The notes under the pieces: model-generated
Databases searched by the model: none
Seen by the model: only the letters and a program-made list of their open reading frames with translations
Told to the model about the DNA's origin: nothing
From: Paucisalibacillus globulus DSM 18846
Lineage (GTDB): Bacteria; Bacillota; Bacilli; Bacillales; Amphibacillaceae
Assembly (NCBI RefSeq): GCF_000482485.1
Contig: NZ_AXVK01000029.1
Coordinates: 1 to 64,000 of the forward strand
Direction of reading: 5' to 3'
Length of the DNA stretch: 64,000 nucleotides
In this document: positions 50,638 to 58,933 of the stretch, one piece after another
Numbering within the stretch: position 1 is the first letter of the stretch
How the letters are laid out: each line of letters starts with the position of its first letter
Made by a program: the position numbers and the translations under genes

Positions 50638-50719
50638 CAGAAGTCCATTTCCATAAAATGTATGGAAATGGACTTCTGTTTCGACAAAATATTACAAAAT
50701 CCGGGGAGTGACAGGCACC
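50638..50719 (-). repeat. Family 1 repeat, right end with hairpin, flanking the RAYT gene
   Basis: A hairpin at 50638-50678 (CAGAAGTCCATTTCCATA and complement) is followed by TTCGACAAAATATTACAAAA and CGGGGAGTGACAGGCACC. The same hairpin-plus-end layout recurs at 63921-64000 with a related stem (AGTCCATTTCA). It also separates the RAYT and speD genes. Confidence 0.88.
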
Positions 50720-50733
50720 TCAAAACTACATTT

Positions 50734-51111
50734 CTATTCTATTTCTAATAAGATTGGTTGAACTGTGCCCATGCCGCGGGGGATTTCAATTATTTCACTT
50801 TTTTTTGCTTCTAATGCTTCGGTAATATATTTTACTGCAATGGTTGGATCTACTTTTTTGCCACATGTATACACATCAATACTTGCATATCCTTTTTCTG
50901 GGAAGCTGTGGATGGTTAAATGTGATTCGGAAATAATTACCACCCCACTAATTCCATATGGTGAAAACTGATGGAAGACAACTTCCCGAATTTCTGCACC
51001 TGCCTGCAGTGCCGCATCTATAAAAACTTGTTTGATTAATTCAATATTATTTAATGTACTTATGTTACAATCCCATAGTTCTGCTATAATTTGTCTTCCC
51101 AATACTTCCAT
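50734..51111 (-). CDS. speD: S-adenosylmethionine decarboxylase proenzyme
   Basis: A 125-residue class 1B AdoMet decarboxylase that makes the aminopropyl donor for polyamine synthesis. Self-cleavage gives the pyruvoyl group at Ser63 in SESHLTIH; His68 and Cys83 (TCG) are in place, the same numbering as the Thermotoga enzyme. [16 protein letters not shown] and [13 protein letters not shown] are the family blocks. It is divergent from the DUF4178-PspA cluster, which ends in an aminopropyltransferase that would use its product. ATG follows AAGGAG. Confidence 0.96.
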   Translation of the reverse strand: MEVLGRQIIAELWDCNISTLNNIELIKQVFIDAALQAGAEIREVVFHQFSPYGISGVVIISESHLTIHSFPEKGYASIDVYTCGKKVDPTIAVKYITEALEAKKSEIIEIPRGMGTVQPILLEIE

Positions 51112-51333
51112 GATAAAAACTCCTTAAAGGTATACTGTTACCGATAATTTTAGCATACCATATAGTTATGTGCATAAGGTTGAATTTAGTTGAATCAAAT
51201 GTGAGTAATTGGAATAAAAACATGAAACTAATTATAGGGAATACTCGTATAAGTAGTTGAGGCTAGCATCAATACAGGGTGCTTGTGTTACAATTAATTT
51301 TAGAAAGACTTTTTCATGATGTGAGGTGAAGTA

Positions 51334-51846
51334 ATGGGACTTTTATCTAAGATTTTTACTAAAAATAAAAATACAAAACCTGCACCAAAGGAGAGAACAG
51401 TATTATCCATTGAAGTTGGTGATATTATCAATTATGATCTCGTTGATTATGAGGTGGTTGGAAAAATCACCTATCGAGATGGGAATTATGAATGGTACGG
51501 TTACCAACTACTAGAAGGTCATGATACAATTTGGTTGGCAGCAGAAATGGATGATGAGTTAGAGTTAGGGATTTATAAAAAAGTCCAATTAGCCGTGTCA
51601 AAACCATATCAGAAGCAGCTTAATTTTGAGGGTAAGACTTATTATCTAGAGGAATCTGGTACTGCTCGAGTAATTGGTGAAGGTAGAAGTAAGAATATAC
51701 ATGATTCTTTAGTGGATTATGCAGACTATTCGGATGAGGACGAAGAGAGTTTCTTAAGTATCGAAGGCTGGGGAACTGAGATTGAAGTAAGTATTGGTTA
51801 TCCAATTGAAAATTATGAAATTAAAATAATGGCAGGCTCGAATTAG
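51334..51846 (+). CDS. DUF4178 protein, first gene of the PspA cluster
   Basis: A 170-residue soluble protein whose core (about 25-150) is a DUF4178 beta-barrel-like domain: VGDIINYDLVDYEVVGKITYRDGNYEWYGYQL, then W.AAE.DDELEL and a second sheet ending in GWGTEIEVSIGYPI. The N-terminus is basic. The family often sits with PspA, DUF350 and spermidine synthase-like genes, as here. Molecular function unknown; it may bind a lipid or a polyamine-modified molecule. GTGAGGTGA precedes the ATG. Confidence 0.82.
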   Translation: MGLLSKIFTKNKNTKPAPKERTVLSIEVGDIINYDLVDYEVVGKITYRDGNYEWYGYQLLEGHDTIWLAAEMDDELELGIYKKVQLAVSKPYQKQLNFEGKTYYLEESGTARVIGEGRSKNIHDSLVDYADYSDEDEESFLSIEGWGTEIEVSIGYPIENYEIKIMAGSN

Positions 51847-51904
51847 TAGTATTCTGTAACATATTCAGGTAGTACAGGAAGGCCTAAAAACAGGAGGAAT
51901 AGAA

Positions 51905-52573
51905 ATGTTTAAATTTTTCAAACGAGTAAAAACAGTTGTGAGTTCAGAATTAAATTCTTTATTAGATAAAGCAGAAGATCCGGTGAAAATGCTAGATCAA
52001 TTTATGCGTGATATGGCAGAGGATATTCGTGAAGTTGAAGCAGCTGTTGCAAAACAAATTGCGAATGAAAAAATGTTGAAGCGAAAAATGGAAGACGCTA
52101 AGGCAATGGTTGAAAAAAGACAGAAACAAGCGGAACAAGCGATTATTGCTGGAAATGATGATTTAGCTCGTCGTGCCCTAGAAGACAAGAAACAACATGA
52201 GTCCACTAGTGCAACATTAACAGAGTCATGGGAAAGAGCGAATCAGGATTCTGACGTGTTAAAGACTAAATTGGATGAAATGAAAAAAGAATATCAAGAA
52301 ATGAATCTTAAAAAGGATTCGTTAAAAGCTCGCGCTGAATCTGCGAAAACCCGCACGAAAATTAATCGTACGATGTCTAATATCGGAAATGATCATTCTC
52401 GCCAAGGCTTCGATCGCATGGAAGAGAAGGTGTTGCGTTTTGAGGCAGAGGCGGAAACAAGTGAGGATTTAGCCTTTTCTAGCCGAACGCTAGATGATGA
52501 GTTTGATGCGTTAAGCAAAACTACTGGAGTTGACGATGAATTAGCGAAATTAAAAGAAAAAATGGGTAAATAG
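51905..52573 (+). CDS. pspA: PspA/IM30 family membrane-stress protein
   Basis: A 222-residue ESCRT-III-like coiled-coil protein. It opens with the amphipathic membrane-binding helix (MFKFFKRVKTVVSSELNSLLDKAEDPVKMLDQFMRDM in residues 1-38), followed by long helices rich in Lys/Glu/Ala (KQIANEKMLKRKMEDAKAMVEKRQKQAEQAIIAGNDDLARRALEDKK). PspA oligomers coat and repair damaged membrane. The AGGAGGAATAG SD fixes the start. No PspF or LiaRS gene is adjacent; the neighbours suggest a polyamine-linked membrane response. Confidence 0.92.
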   Translation: MFKFFKRVKTVVSSELNSLLDKAEDPVKMLDQFMRDMAEDIREVEAAVAKQIANEKMLKRKMEDAKAMVEKRQKQAEQAIIAGNDDLARRALEDKKQHESTSATLTESWERANQDSDVLKTKLDEMKKEYQEMNLKKDSLKARAESAKTRTKINRTMSNIGNDHSRQGFDRMEEKVLRFEAEAETSEDLAFSSRTLDDEFDALSKTTGVDDELAKLKEKMGK

Positions 52574-52637
52574 TAAGGTAAACATTAGTAGAGCAGTGCT
52601 ATCATAGGCTGCTACTTCTAATGAGAGGGGGATTGAT

Positions 52638-53249
52638 TTGTGTAGAAAACAAATGTTACTAATGGGTTTATTGTTCCTAGTCATTCTTTTATCCGCATGT
52701 TCTTCAAGGGGGATGAGTGGAGAGGCTATCACAGCACAGGATATTCCCGATGAGCCTTCAAAAGACGAGATCATTACAACAATCCAAAATTCTTCCAACT
52801 ATGAGATGGACGATATCATCGAGGCTAACTTTCCAATGATAACAACCGTGGAGGGCGACTCTAGTAATGCAGAAATCTTTGCAACTACTCGTTTTAATTT
52901 AACAGAACTGAGCACCATTCTAGCAGATACTATTAAACCTTCTGAGGTAAGTGATGTAAAAGGTAATCAGCAGATATTAATTTATCCAGATGATTTCATT
53001 ACATTACGTGAAAGTGAAGCGGACTCTAGTGTGTTATTGATTGAAGTTGCAAGTGATGAGTTTGTTAGAAGAAACTATTCACCTAATTTCTTAAGTACAT
53101 ACTTTACGATTCGGTTGTTGAATGACATGCTAGATGTTGATGACTGGGGAAAAAACCATCGTGGTTCCTACTCGGGAATGGGTGGTATAGATGCACCTAG
53201 TCGTGGAAATACAACATTCAGAGGCGGCGGCCCTGGTTCAGGTAAATAA
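52638..53249 (+). CDS. DUF4247 lipoprotein
   Basis: A 203-residue lipoprotein: signal peptide with lipobox LSAC at residues about 18-21, then a DUF4247 domain (about 40-165: NYEMDDIIEANFPMITTVEGD, IFATTRFNLTELSTILADTI, YSPNFLSTYFTIRLLNDML) and a Gly/Ser/Arg-rich low-complexity tail (SRGNTTFRGGGPGSGK). It is probably anchored outside the membrane where PspA acts inside. TTG start, with GAGGGGG upstream. Function unknown. Confidence 0.85.
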   Translation: MCRKQMLLMGLLFLVILLSACSSRGMSGEAITAQDIPDEPSKDEIITTIQNSSNYEMDDIIEANFPMITTVEGDSSNAEIFATTRFNLTELSTILADTIKPSEVSDVKGNQQILIYPDDFITLRESEADSSVLLIEVASDEFVRRNYSPNFLSTYFTIRLLNDMLDVDDWGKNHRGSYSGMGGIDAPSRGNTTFRGGGPGSGK

Positions 53250-53269
53250 TTTTAAGGGAGGCGAAACGT

Positions 53270-53665
53270 TTGGAACCATTTATCTCAACGCTAATTTACT
53301 TTGTAATTTCTATCGTAATTGTACTAATTGGTTTATTCATTTTTGAAAATTTGACTCGCAAATATAAGGATATGGAAGAAGTGAAGAACGGGAATGTAGC
53401 GGTTTCCTTATCGATTATTGGAGAAATAATTGGGATCTGTATTATCTTAGCCTTTGCGATTTACAGCAGTGATGTGATTTTGGAAACGATTATTTGGGGT
53501 GTGTTCGGTGTCATTTTACAAATGATTGCTTATTTTCTTTTTGACCTGTTCACAAGGAATTTCTCCGTTGAAGAACAATTGGCCAAAAATAATATAGCAG
53601 TTGGACTGATGTCCTTGGGTGTATCGGTTGGATTGGCTTTAGTAATTGGTGCATCTATTACGTAA
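53270..53665 (+). CDS. DUF350 membrane protein
   Basis: A 131-residue protein with four membrane helices arranged as two similar halves, each with an N-V/I-A-V-[SG]-L motif (NGNVAVSLSIIGEIIG and KNNIAVGLMSLGVSVG), as in DUF350 (YjfL) proteins. TTG start with GGGAGGCG upstream. It follows the DUF4247 gene by 20 bases and probably acts with PspA and the membrane aminopropyltransferase. Confidence 0.88.
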   Translation: MEPFISTLIYFVISIVIVLIGLFIFENLTRKYKDMEEVKNGNVAVSLSIIGEIIGICIILAFAIYSSDVILETIIWGVFGVILQMIAYFLFDLFTRNFSVEEQLAKNNIAVGLMSLGVSVGLALVIGASIT

Positions 53666-53677
53666 AATCAGCTCATG

Positions 53678-53699
53678 CGACCAGGCTATTGCTTGGTCG
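53678..53699 (+). terminator. Hairpin after the DUF350 gene
   Basis: CGACCAGGC pairs with GCTTGGTCG around TATT; only a weak T-rich tail follows, so termination may be partial and allow read-through to the aminopropyltransferase gene. Confidence 0.55.
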
Positions 53700-53764
53700 T
53701 TTATTTACAGATAAGAAAGGTATAAAGTTTTGGCTTTGTTAAGTTCTTGCGCAGGAACAGTCAC

Positions 53765-53910
53765 GTCCAGCTCCAGCGCCCAGGGACTAGCGAGACTTCC
53801 CTCGCCTTCGTACGATAAGTCAACATCGACTCCCTACGGTCGTCGTGTTTCCTTTATCTCCTACGGCTCAGTCCAGTCCGTAGTCCCTAACCGGGCGCTT
53901 GCGCTTTTGT
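53765..53910. repeat. GC-rich structured dispersed element (bcr-like)
   Basis: Outer arms AGCGCCC-AGGGACTA (53775-53789) and TAGTCCCT..CCGGGCGCT (53881-53899) enclose a GC-rich section with GTACGATAAGTC, CTCCCTACGGTCGTCG and CTCCTACGGCTCAG. Its composition stands out against AT-rich neighbours. Elements opening with this GTCCAGCTCCAGCGCC phrase are common in Bacillaceae intergenic DNA. It directly precedes the family 3 palindrome. Confidence 0.75.
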
Positions 53911-53921
53911 TCTTAGTAGTT

Positions 53922-54001
53922 AGGAAAGCATAAAAACTTTCCGCCGACATAAGAAAAACTAACACATTCGCTAAAGTGCGAGCGAATGTGTTAGTTTTTC
54001 T
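53922..54001. repeat. Composite palindromic repeat, family 3, copy 2
   Basis: GGAAAGCATAAAAACTTTCC then a palindrome with arms AGAAAAACTAACACATTCGC and complement around AAAGTGC. It matches copy 1 at 93-187 closely. Confidence 0.85.
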
Positions 54002-54028
54002 AATCTAAGTTAGTGGAGGGCGTGGAGT

Positions 54029-55579
54029 TTGAATGATGCAGCAGTAAGACAGAGTAAAATTATTTATTGGTCTTCGGGGATTGTATCCATTTGTGGGATT
54101 GTCTTTGAAGTGTTATTTGGGGCCCTAGGGTCATACATACTAGGTGACGGTGTGAAGCAGTACACGCTAACGATTTCTTTATTCCTAACAGGGATGGGAA
54201 TTGGGGCTAGTTTAAGCGAGAAATTCTTGAAGAATCTTATTATAACGTTTGTATGGATTGAGTTTGGTGTAGCAATAATTGGTGGATTTTCCAGTTTTAC
54301 CATGTTTGGCATAACAGCCTTTGCTCCTGAGGGAACGGATGCCCTATTCCTCTATTCCATAACATTGATTGTTGGGGCATTAACTGGGGTAGAATTACCA
54401 ATTCTAATCAGAAAAGCAAATGAAATTGGAGTAACCTTAAATAAAAGTACAGCAAGGGTTTTATTTTCTGATTATGCTGGTGGATTAATAGGTGGGGTCC
54501 TATTTGTATTTTTCTTCCGTCCCTATTTTGGAATGGTGAAAACAGCATTTTTAGTTGGATGTATTAATCTATTAGTCGCTTTGATCGTATTGTATTTATT
54601 TCGTAAAGAAATCCGACATGTTATGGTACATGCTTGTATCGGGGGATTGATAGGAATCCTCCTGTTAGTTGGATTATTTTTTGGGGAAGAGATGGCGTTT
54701 AGTTTTGAACAAAAACTTTATAAGGATCCCATTATTCATATGGAGGATTCGAGCTATCAAAAAATTACAATGACAAAAGATCAGGAAGATGTGCGGCTGT
54801 ATTTAGATGGGCAACTACAATTTAGTTCTACTGATGAGCATCGCTATCATGAGGTGCTTATACACCCTACAATGGCTTATGCAGAAAGTCCTCAGAATGT
54901 ATTGGTACTAGGCGGCGGCGATGGGATTGCTGTAAATGAAATCCTAAAATACGATGAGGTGAAAAAAATAACGTTAGTGGATCTAGACCCAGCAGTTATT
55001 GAATTAGCCAATACGAATGAATGGTTATTAGAGGTGAATGAAGGGGCTTTGATGCATGAAAAAGTTCATGTAAAAAATACAGATGCTTTTAAGTTTTTGG
55101 AAGGAACAGATGAATGGTTTGATGTCATTATTGTAGATTTACCTGATCCGAATAATGAAAGCTTGAATAAGTTATATACGCGGGAATTCTATTCATTGGT
55201 ACGGAATCATTTAAAACCTGGAGGAGCAGTGATGATTCAGGCAACAAGCCCTGTATTTGCTACAGAGGTATACTGGACCATTTCGGAGACGATTGCTGAT
55301 ACCGGTCTATTTGTAGAGAATTTGCACGTTGATGTACCGAGCTTTGGGAATTGGGGATATGTCATGGCAAGCCGGAATGAGATTAATTTGTCTAGTGTAA
55401 ACATCTTAGTAGAGACGGAATTTTTAACAACGGACATGCTTCCAGCACTAGGTATTTTTGGAAAAGATGAAGATGGGGAGATTCGGAACAAAAAAGGCGA
55501 AATAGTTGAAATAAAGCCAAATACACTAATCGATCCTCATTTGATAGAGATATATGACCGTTCTTGGGAGAATTATTAG
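54029..55579 (+). CDS. Membrane-bound spermidine synthase-like aminopropyltransferase
   Basis: A 516-residue protein: seven membrane helices (residues about 10-225) joined to a C-terminal aminopropyltransferase domain. The catalytic part has YHEVLIHPTMAY, VLVLGGGDGIAVNEIL for decarboxylated AdoMet, LVDLDPAVIELA and DVIIVDLPDPNNESLNKLYT, all in the expected order, so the enzyme looks active. With SpeD producing the donor nearby, it may make polyamine at the membrane or aminopropylate another acceptor. TTG start with GGAGGG upstream. The two repeats at 53765-54001 separate it from the DUF350 gene. Confidence 0.87.
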   Translation: MNDAAVRQSKIIYWSSGIVSICGIVFEVLFGALGSYILGDGVKQYTLTISLFLTGMGIGASLSEKFLKNLIITFVWIEFGVAIIGGFSSFTMFGITAFAPEGTDALFLYSITLIVGALTGVELPILIRKANEIGVTLNKSTARVLFSDYAGGLIGGVLFVFFFRPYFGMVKTAFLVGCINLLVALIVLYLFRKEIRHVMVHACIGGLIGILLLVGLFFGEEMAFSFEQKLYKDPIIHMEDSSYQKITMTKDQEDVRLYLDGQLQFSSTDEHRYHEVLIHPTMAYAESPQNVLVLGGGDGIAVNEILKYDEVKKITLVDLDPAVIELANTNEWLLEVNEGALMHEKVHVKNTDAFKFLEGTDEWFDVIIVDLPDPNNESLNKLYTREFYSLVRNHLKPGGAVMIQATSPVFATEVYWTISETIADTGLFVENLHVDVPSFGNWGYVMASRNEINLSSVNILVETEFLTTDMLPALGIFGKDEDGEIRNKKGEIVEIKPNTLIDPHLIEIYDRSWENY

Positions 55580-55638
55580 ATTCGATGTTGTAACTACATT
55601 CCTGTCTAGCAAAATTCTTTGGAGTGAGTATTATTTCA

Positions 55639-55675
55639 AAAATCCATTTCAATAGCAATTATTGAAATGGATTTT
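55639..55675. terminator. Bidirectional terminator
   Basis: AAAATCCATTTCAAT and ATTGAAATGGATTTT with a seven-base loop, between convergent genes. Confidence 0.85.
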
Positions 55676-55690
55676 CTTTTACTGCAAAAT

Positions 55691-56662
55691 CTATGCCCAC
55701 CACATATCCCCAATAGATTCTTTCACCATGACAGGTTTTAATGTTTCCACTGCTTTTGTGAATCCTTCATCTATGGACATTAGTCCGTCTTCGTGTTCGA
55801 TGCTTACTACGTAGTCATATCCATAGAGTCTTAATGTACTGATCATATCCGCCCAATCTTTTGAGTCATGGCCAAATCCTACGGTGCGGAAATACCATGC
55901 GCGATTTTGCATATCAGAATAAGCAGTCATATCTGTTAACCCATTCCTATTCATATTTGGTTGATCGATAATGGTATCCTTTGCATGGAAGTGATGGATG
56001 GCATTTTCTCTTCCTAGTATTTTAATAGATTCAACCGGGTCAATTCCTTGCCACCACATATGACTAGGATCTAAATTGGCACCAATTGCAGGTCCGCAAG
56101 CTTCACGCAAACGTAATAATGTTGCAGGTGTATGTACCGAAAAACCACCATGAAGCTCCAGTCCAATTTTTACATTGTATTTTTCCGCAAGAGCAGTTTT
56201 TTCTTTCCAATAAGGAATTACTCTTTCTTCCCATTGCCATGTTAGTATTTCTTGGTAATCATTTGGCCAAGGTGCAACTGGCCAGTTAGGATATTTTGCA
56301 TGTTCATGATCTCCTGGGCACCCGGAAAAGGTATTAACGACAGGAATACCAAGTTGTCTTGCTAATTTAATTGTCTTTACAATCAATTCATCAGCGTCTT
56401 GTGCTATCTTTTTTTGCGGATGTAATGGATTGGAATGACAACTTAAGGCACTTACCATTAATCCACGACTTTCGATTTTGGTCTTAAACTCTTTCTGTTT
56501 TTCCTCATTATTTAATAAATCATCAACTTGACAATGTGCGTTTCCTGGATATCCACCAGTACCTAATTCAACAGCCTCTATTCCTTTTGCTACTACATGA
56601 TCAAGCATTTCATCGAGATCTTTGTCGGCAAATAAAACAGTAAAAACCCCTAATTTCATCAA
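55691..56662 (-). CDS. Sugar phosphate isomerase/epimerase family TIM-barrel protein
   Basis: A 323-residue AP-endonuclease-2-like barrel. Metal-binding blocks: GIEAVELGTGGYPGNAHC, SALSCHSNPLHP, KIGLELHGGFSVH, GANLDPSHMWWQG, IHHFHAKDT and VSIEHEDGL. Enzymes of this group (IolE, IolI, hydroxypyruvate isomerase-like) act on inositols or rare sugars. It is divergent from the LacI regulator, with operator-like palindromes between, and should belong to the same pathway as the two oxidoreductases. The exact reaction is unknown. Confidence 0.87.
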   Translation of the reverse strand: MMKLGVFTVLFADKDLDEMLDHVVAKGIEAVELGTGGYPGNAHCQVDDLLNNEEKQKEFKTKIESRGLMVSALSCHSNPLHPQKKIAQDADELIVKTIKLARQLGIPVVNTFSGCPGDHEHAKYPNWPVAPWPNDYQEILTWQWEERVIPYWKEKTALAEKYNVKIGLELHGGFSVHTPATLLRLREACGPAIGANLDPSHMWWQGIDPVESIKILGRENAIHHFHAKDTIIDQPNMNRNGLTDMTAYSDMQNRAWYFRTVGFGHDSKDWADMISTLRLYGYDYVVSIEHEDGLMSIDEGFTKAVETLKPVMVKESIGDMWWA

Positions 56663-56676
56663 AATCCCCCCTAAAA

Positions 56677-56690
56677 TGTAAACCGTTACA
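56677..56690. promoter_or_regulatory. LacI-type operator in front of the isomerase gene
   Basis: TGTAAACCGTTACA is an imperfect palindrome just behind the likely minus-strand -10 (TATAAT at 56699-56694), placed to block the isomerase transcript. Confidence 0.6.
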
Positions 56691-56763
56691 TATATTATAC
56701 ATAAAGTACAATAAAAACAATATATTTAATTTATTATATTCTAAATAAAAAGTAAATTTATTA

Positions 56764-56811
56764 TTGACAAACAATTTGTAAAACTCTACAATCAAATTGT
56801 AATCGATTACA
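56764..56811 (+). promoter_or_regulatory. Promoter of the LacI/oxidoreductase operon with operator at the start point
   Basis: TTGACA at 56764 and TACAAT at 56787 have a 17-base spacer. TGTAATCGATTACA at 56798-56811 is a perfect palindrome lying on the predicted transcription start. It fits both a LacI-family operator and a full CcpA cre consensus. Confidence 0.8.
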
Positions 56812-56836
56812 TTATATACAAAAGGTAGGAATCTTC

Positions 56837-57823
56837 ATGGCTAATATACAACAAATTGCGAAACGGGCGGGTGTGTCGGTTGCAACGGTTTCTAGGGTGC
56901 TTAATAAATCTACCACTGTAAGCCCAAAAACTAGGAATAAGGTCGAAGTTGCAATAAAAGAACTGAATTATGAACCTAGTATGCTAGGTCGTAACTTGAG
57001 AAATTCAGAAAGCCGCCTTTTACTGGTCCTTCTACCAAACATTGCAAATCCGTTTTACACAGAAATAATTAACGGAATTCAGGATACAGCAATTGCAAGG
57101 GACTATAATATTCTCCTTTGTGAAACAGACTCTAAGCCTGAACGGGAAAATATTTATTTTAACATGGTAAAGAACAAACTTGCAGATGGTGTTATTTCTA
57201 TGGATCCAACTGTTAATATGCAAAAGCTTAATGAACTTGCAGAACATTATCCAGTCATTCTATGCAGTGAATATGAAGAGAACGGTGATATACCATACAT
57301 AACAGTAGATAGTGAGTTGGCTGCATACCAGGCAGTTAAACATTTAATAAAATTAGGGAATGAAAAAATCGCTCTTATTACTTCGGATGAAAAGTATTTG
57401 TATGCAAGATTACGTCGAGCAGGATACGAAAGGGCACTGGAGGAATTCAATATACCAATTCGTGAAGAGTGGATATATCATACGAAAGGATTGGAGTTCC
57501 AATACGGTGTTCATGCGATGAGAATTTTGCTACAGCAGGAAATTGAACCAACAGCAGTATTTGCAATTTCCGATACATTAGCAATAGGAGCGTTAAAGGC
57601 TATCAATATGGAAGCACGTGACCAAGAACCTATTGCAGTTGTAGGTTTTGATAATATAAGTTTTGCCAGTATGACCAATCCCACATTGACAACGATTTCG
57701 CAGCCAATGTATACGATGGGATGTCGAGCTACCGAGATGCTTCTTAGCAGAATAAAAAAAGAAAAAGTTGAAAATATCGTATTGGACCATGAATTAATCA
57801 TACGTGAGTCCACCATGTTGTAG
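56837..57823 (+). CDS. LacI/GalR family regulator of the sugar/polyol locus
   Basis: A 328-residue repressor: helix-turn-helix NIQQIAKRAGVSVATVSRVLNK, hinge ELNYEPSMLGRNLR and a sugar-sensing domain (LVLLPNIANPFYTEII, AVFAISDTLAIGALKA, VVGFDNISFASMTNPTLTTI). It is the first gene of a run with two oxidoreductases and an ABC importer, and it probably binds TGTAATCGATTACA in its own promoter. The inducer would be the imported sugar. ATG has AAAGGTAGG upstream. Confidence 0.92.
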   Translation: MANIQQIAKRAGVSVATVSRVLNKSTTVSPKTRNKVEVAIKELNYEPSMLGRNLRNSESRLLLVLLPNIANPFYTEIINGIQDTAIARDYNILLCETDSKPERENIYFNMVKNKLADGVISMDPTVNMQKLNELAEHYPVILCSEYEENGDIPYITVDSELAAYQAVKHLIKLGNEKIALITSDEKYLYARLRRAGYERALEEFNIPIREEWIYHTKGLEFQYGVHAMRILLQQEIEPTAVFAISDTLAIGALKAINMEARDQEPIAVVGFDNISFASMTNPTLTTISQPMYTMGCRATEMLLSRIKKEKVENIVLDHELIIRESTML

Positions 57824-57856
57824 AAAAAATTACAGGTATAAAGGGGGTCTTTCATA

Positions 57857-58867
57857 ATGGGATTTCATGTTGGGATTATTGGTTGTGGCTCGATTACCAG
57901 ATTCCGTCATGCTCCAGAATATAAAGCAAATCCACATGTAGAGGGAATTGTCTTCTTTGACCGAAATGTTAGAAGGGCTGAAAGGTTGGCTCGAGAATTT
58001 GGTGGACGGGTTGCGATAACATTAGAGGACTTGTTGAATGACCCTTCTGTCGTTGCGATAAGTGATTGCTCATCCAATGATGCTCATCACATCAATACAA
58101 CTAAAGCATTACAAAAGGGGAAGCATGTTCTTTGTGAAAAACCATTGGCAATTAGTGTAAAACATGCAGAGGAAATGGCTGAAGTCGAGCAAAAGTCAGG
58201 AAAAATACTAATGGTGGATCATAATCAACGCTTTACAAAAGCACATCAAAAAGCAAAAGAAATTATTAAGAAAAAAGAACTGGGTGAAGTTCTTACTTTT
58301 AAAACAACTTTTGGACATGAAGGACCAGAGAGTTGGGGTACAACAAAGTCTAATGCAACGTGGTTTTTCAAAAAGGAGCGTTCACACTCAGGGGTTGCAG
58401 GGGATCTTGGTATCCATAAAATTGATTTAATTCATTGGCTTTTGGAGGACGAAATAGTGGATGTTCATGCATTTCATGGAGCACTTGATAAAGTAAATGA
58501 ACATGGTAATCCAATTGAAGTGCCAGATAATGTGGTTTGTGCATTCCGAACAAAGAAAGGCTGCTTAGGTACTGCCTCATTTTCCTGGACGTATTACGGT
58601 GCCGAGGATAATACGACAACGATTTATTGCCAAAAAGGAATTTTAAAGCTGTATCACCATCCAGATTCACAGCTCATTGTGGAGATGAATGATGGATCCG
58701 TCATAAAGTATGAACTTGAACAAATCCAAACAAATGATAATCAGACTAGTACAGGTGTCATTGATGCTTTTATTGACTGTATTATTGATGGAAAACCATC
58801 ATTAGTTACAAGTGCTGAGGCCATTGCTTCTTTGCGAGTAGTGGAAAAAATACTTGCACATCGATAA
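57857..58867 (+). CDS. Gfo/Idh/MocA family oxidoreductase 1 of the sugar locus
   Basis: A 336-residue NAD(P)-dependent sugar/polyol dehydrogenase: dinucleotide fold GIIGCGSITRFRHAPEY, HVLCEKPLAIS with the catalytic lysine, GVAGDLGIHKIDLIHWLL, and a C-terminal sheet. Similar enzymes oxidise inositol, glucosides or aminosugars. It lies 33 bases after the LacI gene with AAGGGGGTC as SD, so co-transcription is likely. Substrate unknown. Confidence 0.9.
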   Translation: MGFHVGIIGCGSITRFRHAPEYKANPHVEGIVFFDRNVRRAERLAREFGGRVAITLEDLLNDPSVVAISDCSSNDAHHINTTKALQKGKHVLCEKPLAISVKHAEEMAEVEQKSGKILMVDHNQRFTKAHQKAKEIIKKKELGEVLTFKTTFGHEGPESWGTTKSNATWFFKKERSHSGVAGDLGIHKIDLIHWLLEDEIVDVHAFHGALDKVNEHGNPIEVPDNVVCAFRTKKGCLGTASFSWTYYGAEDNTTTIYCQKGILKLYHHPDSQLIVEMNDGSVIKYELEQIQTNDNQTSTGVIDAFIDCIIDGKPSLVTSAEAIASLRVVEKILAHR

Positions 58868-58933
58868 AAATATAATGGTTTACATAGTAACAATCCTAGA
58901 AAAACCAATTATAAAAGCATTGGGGAGGATGTC

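Noticed and set aside
53730-53933. 67-residue ORF rich in Ser and Arg
   Set aside because: It lies fully in the GC-rich structured repeat and has no SD.
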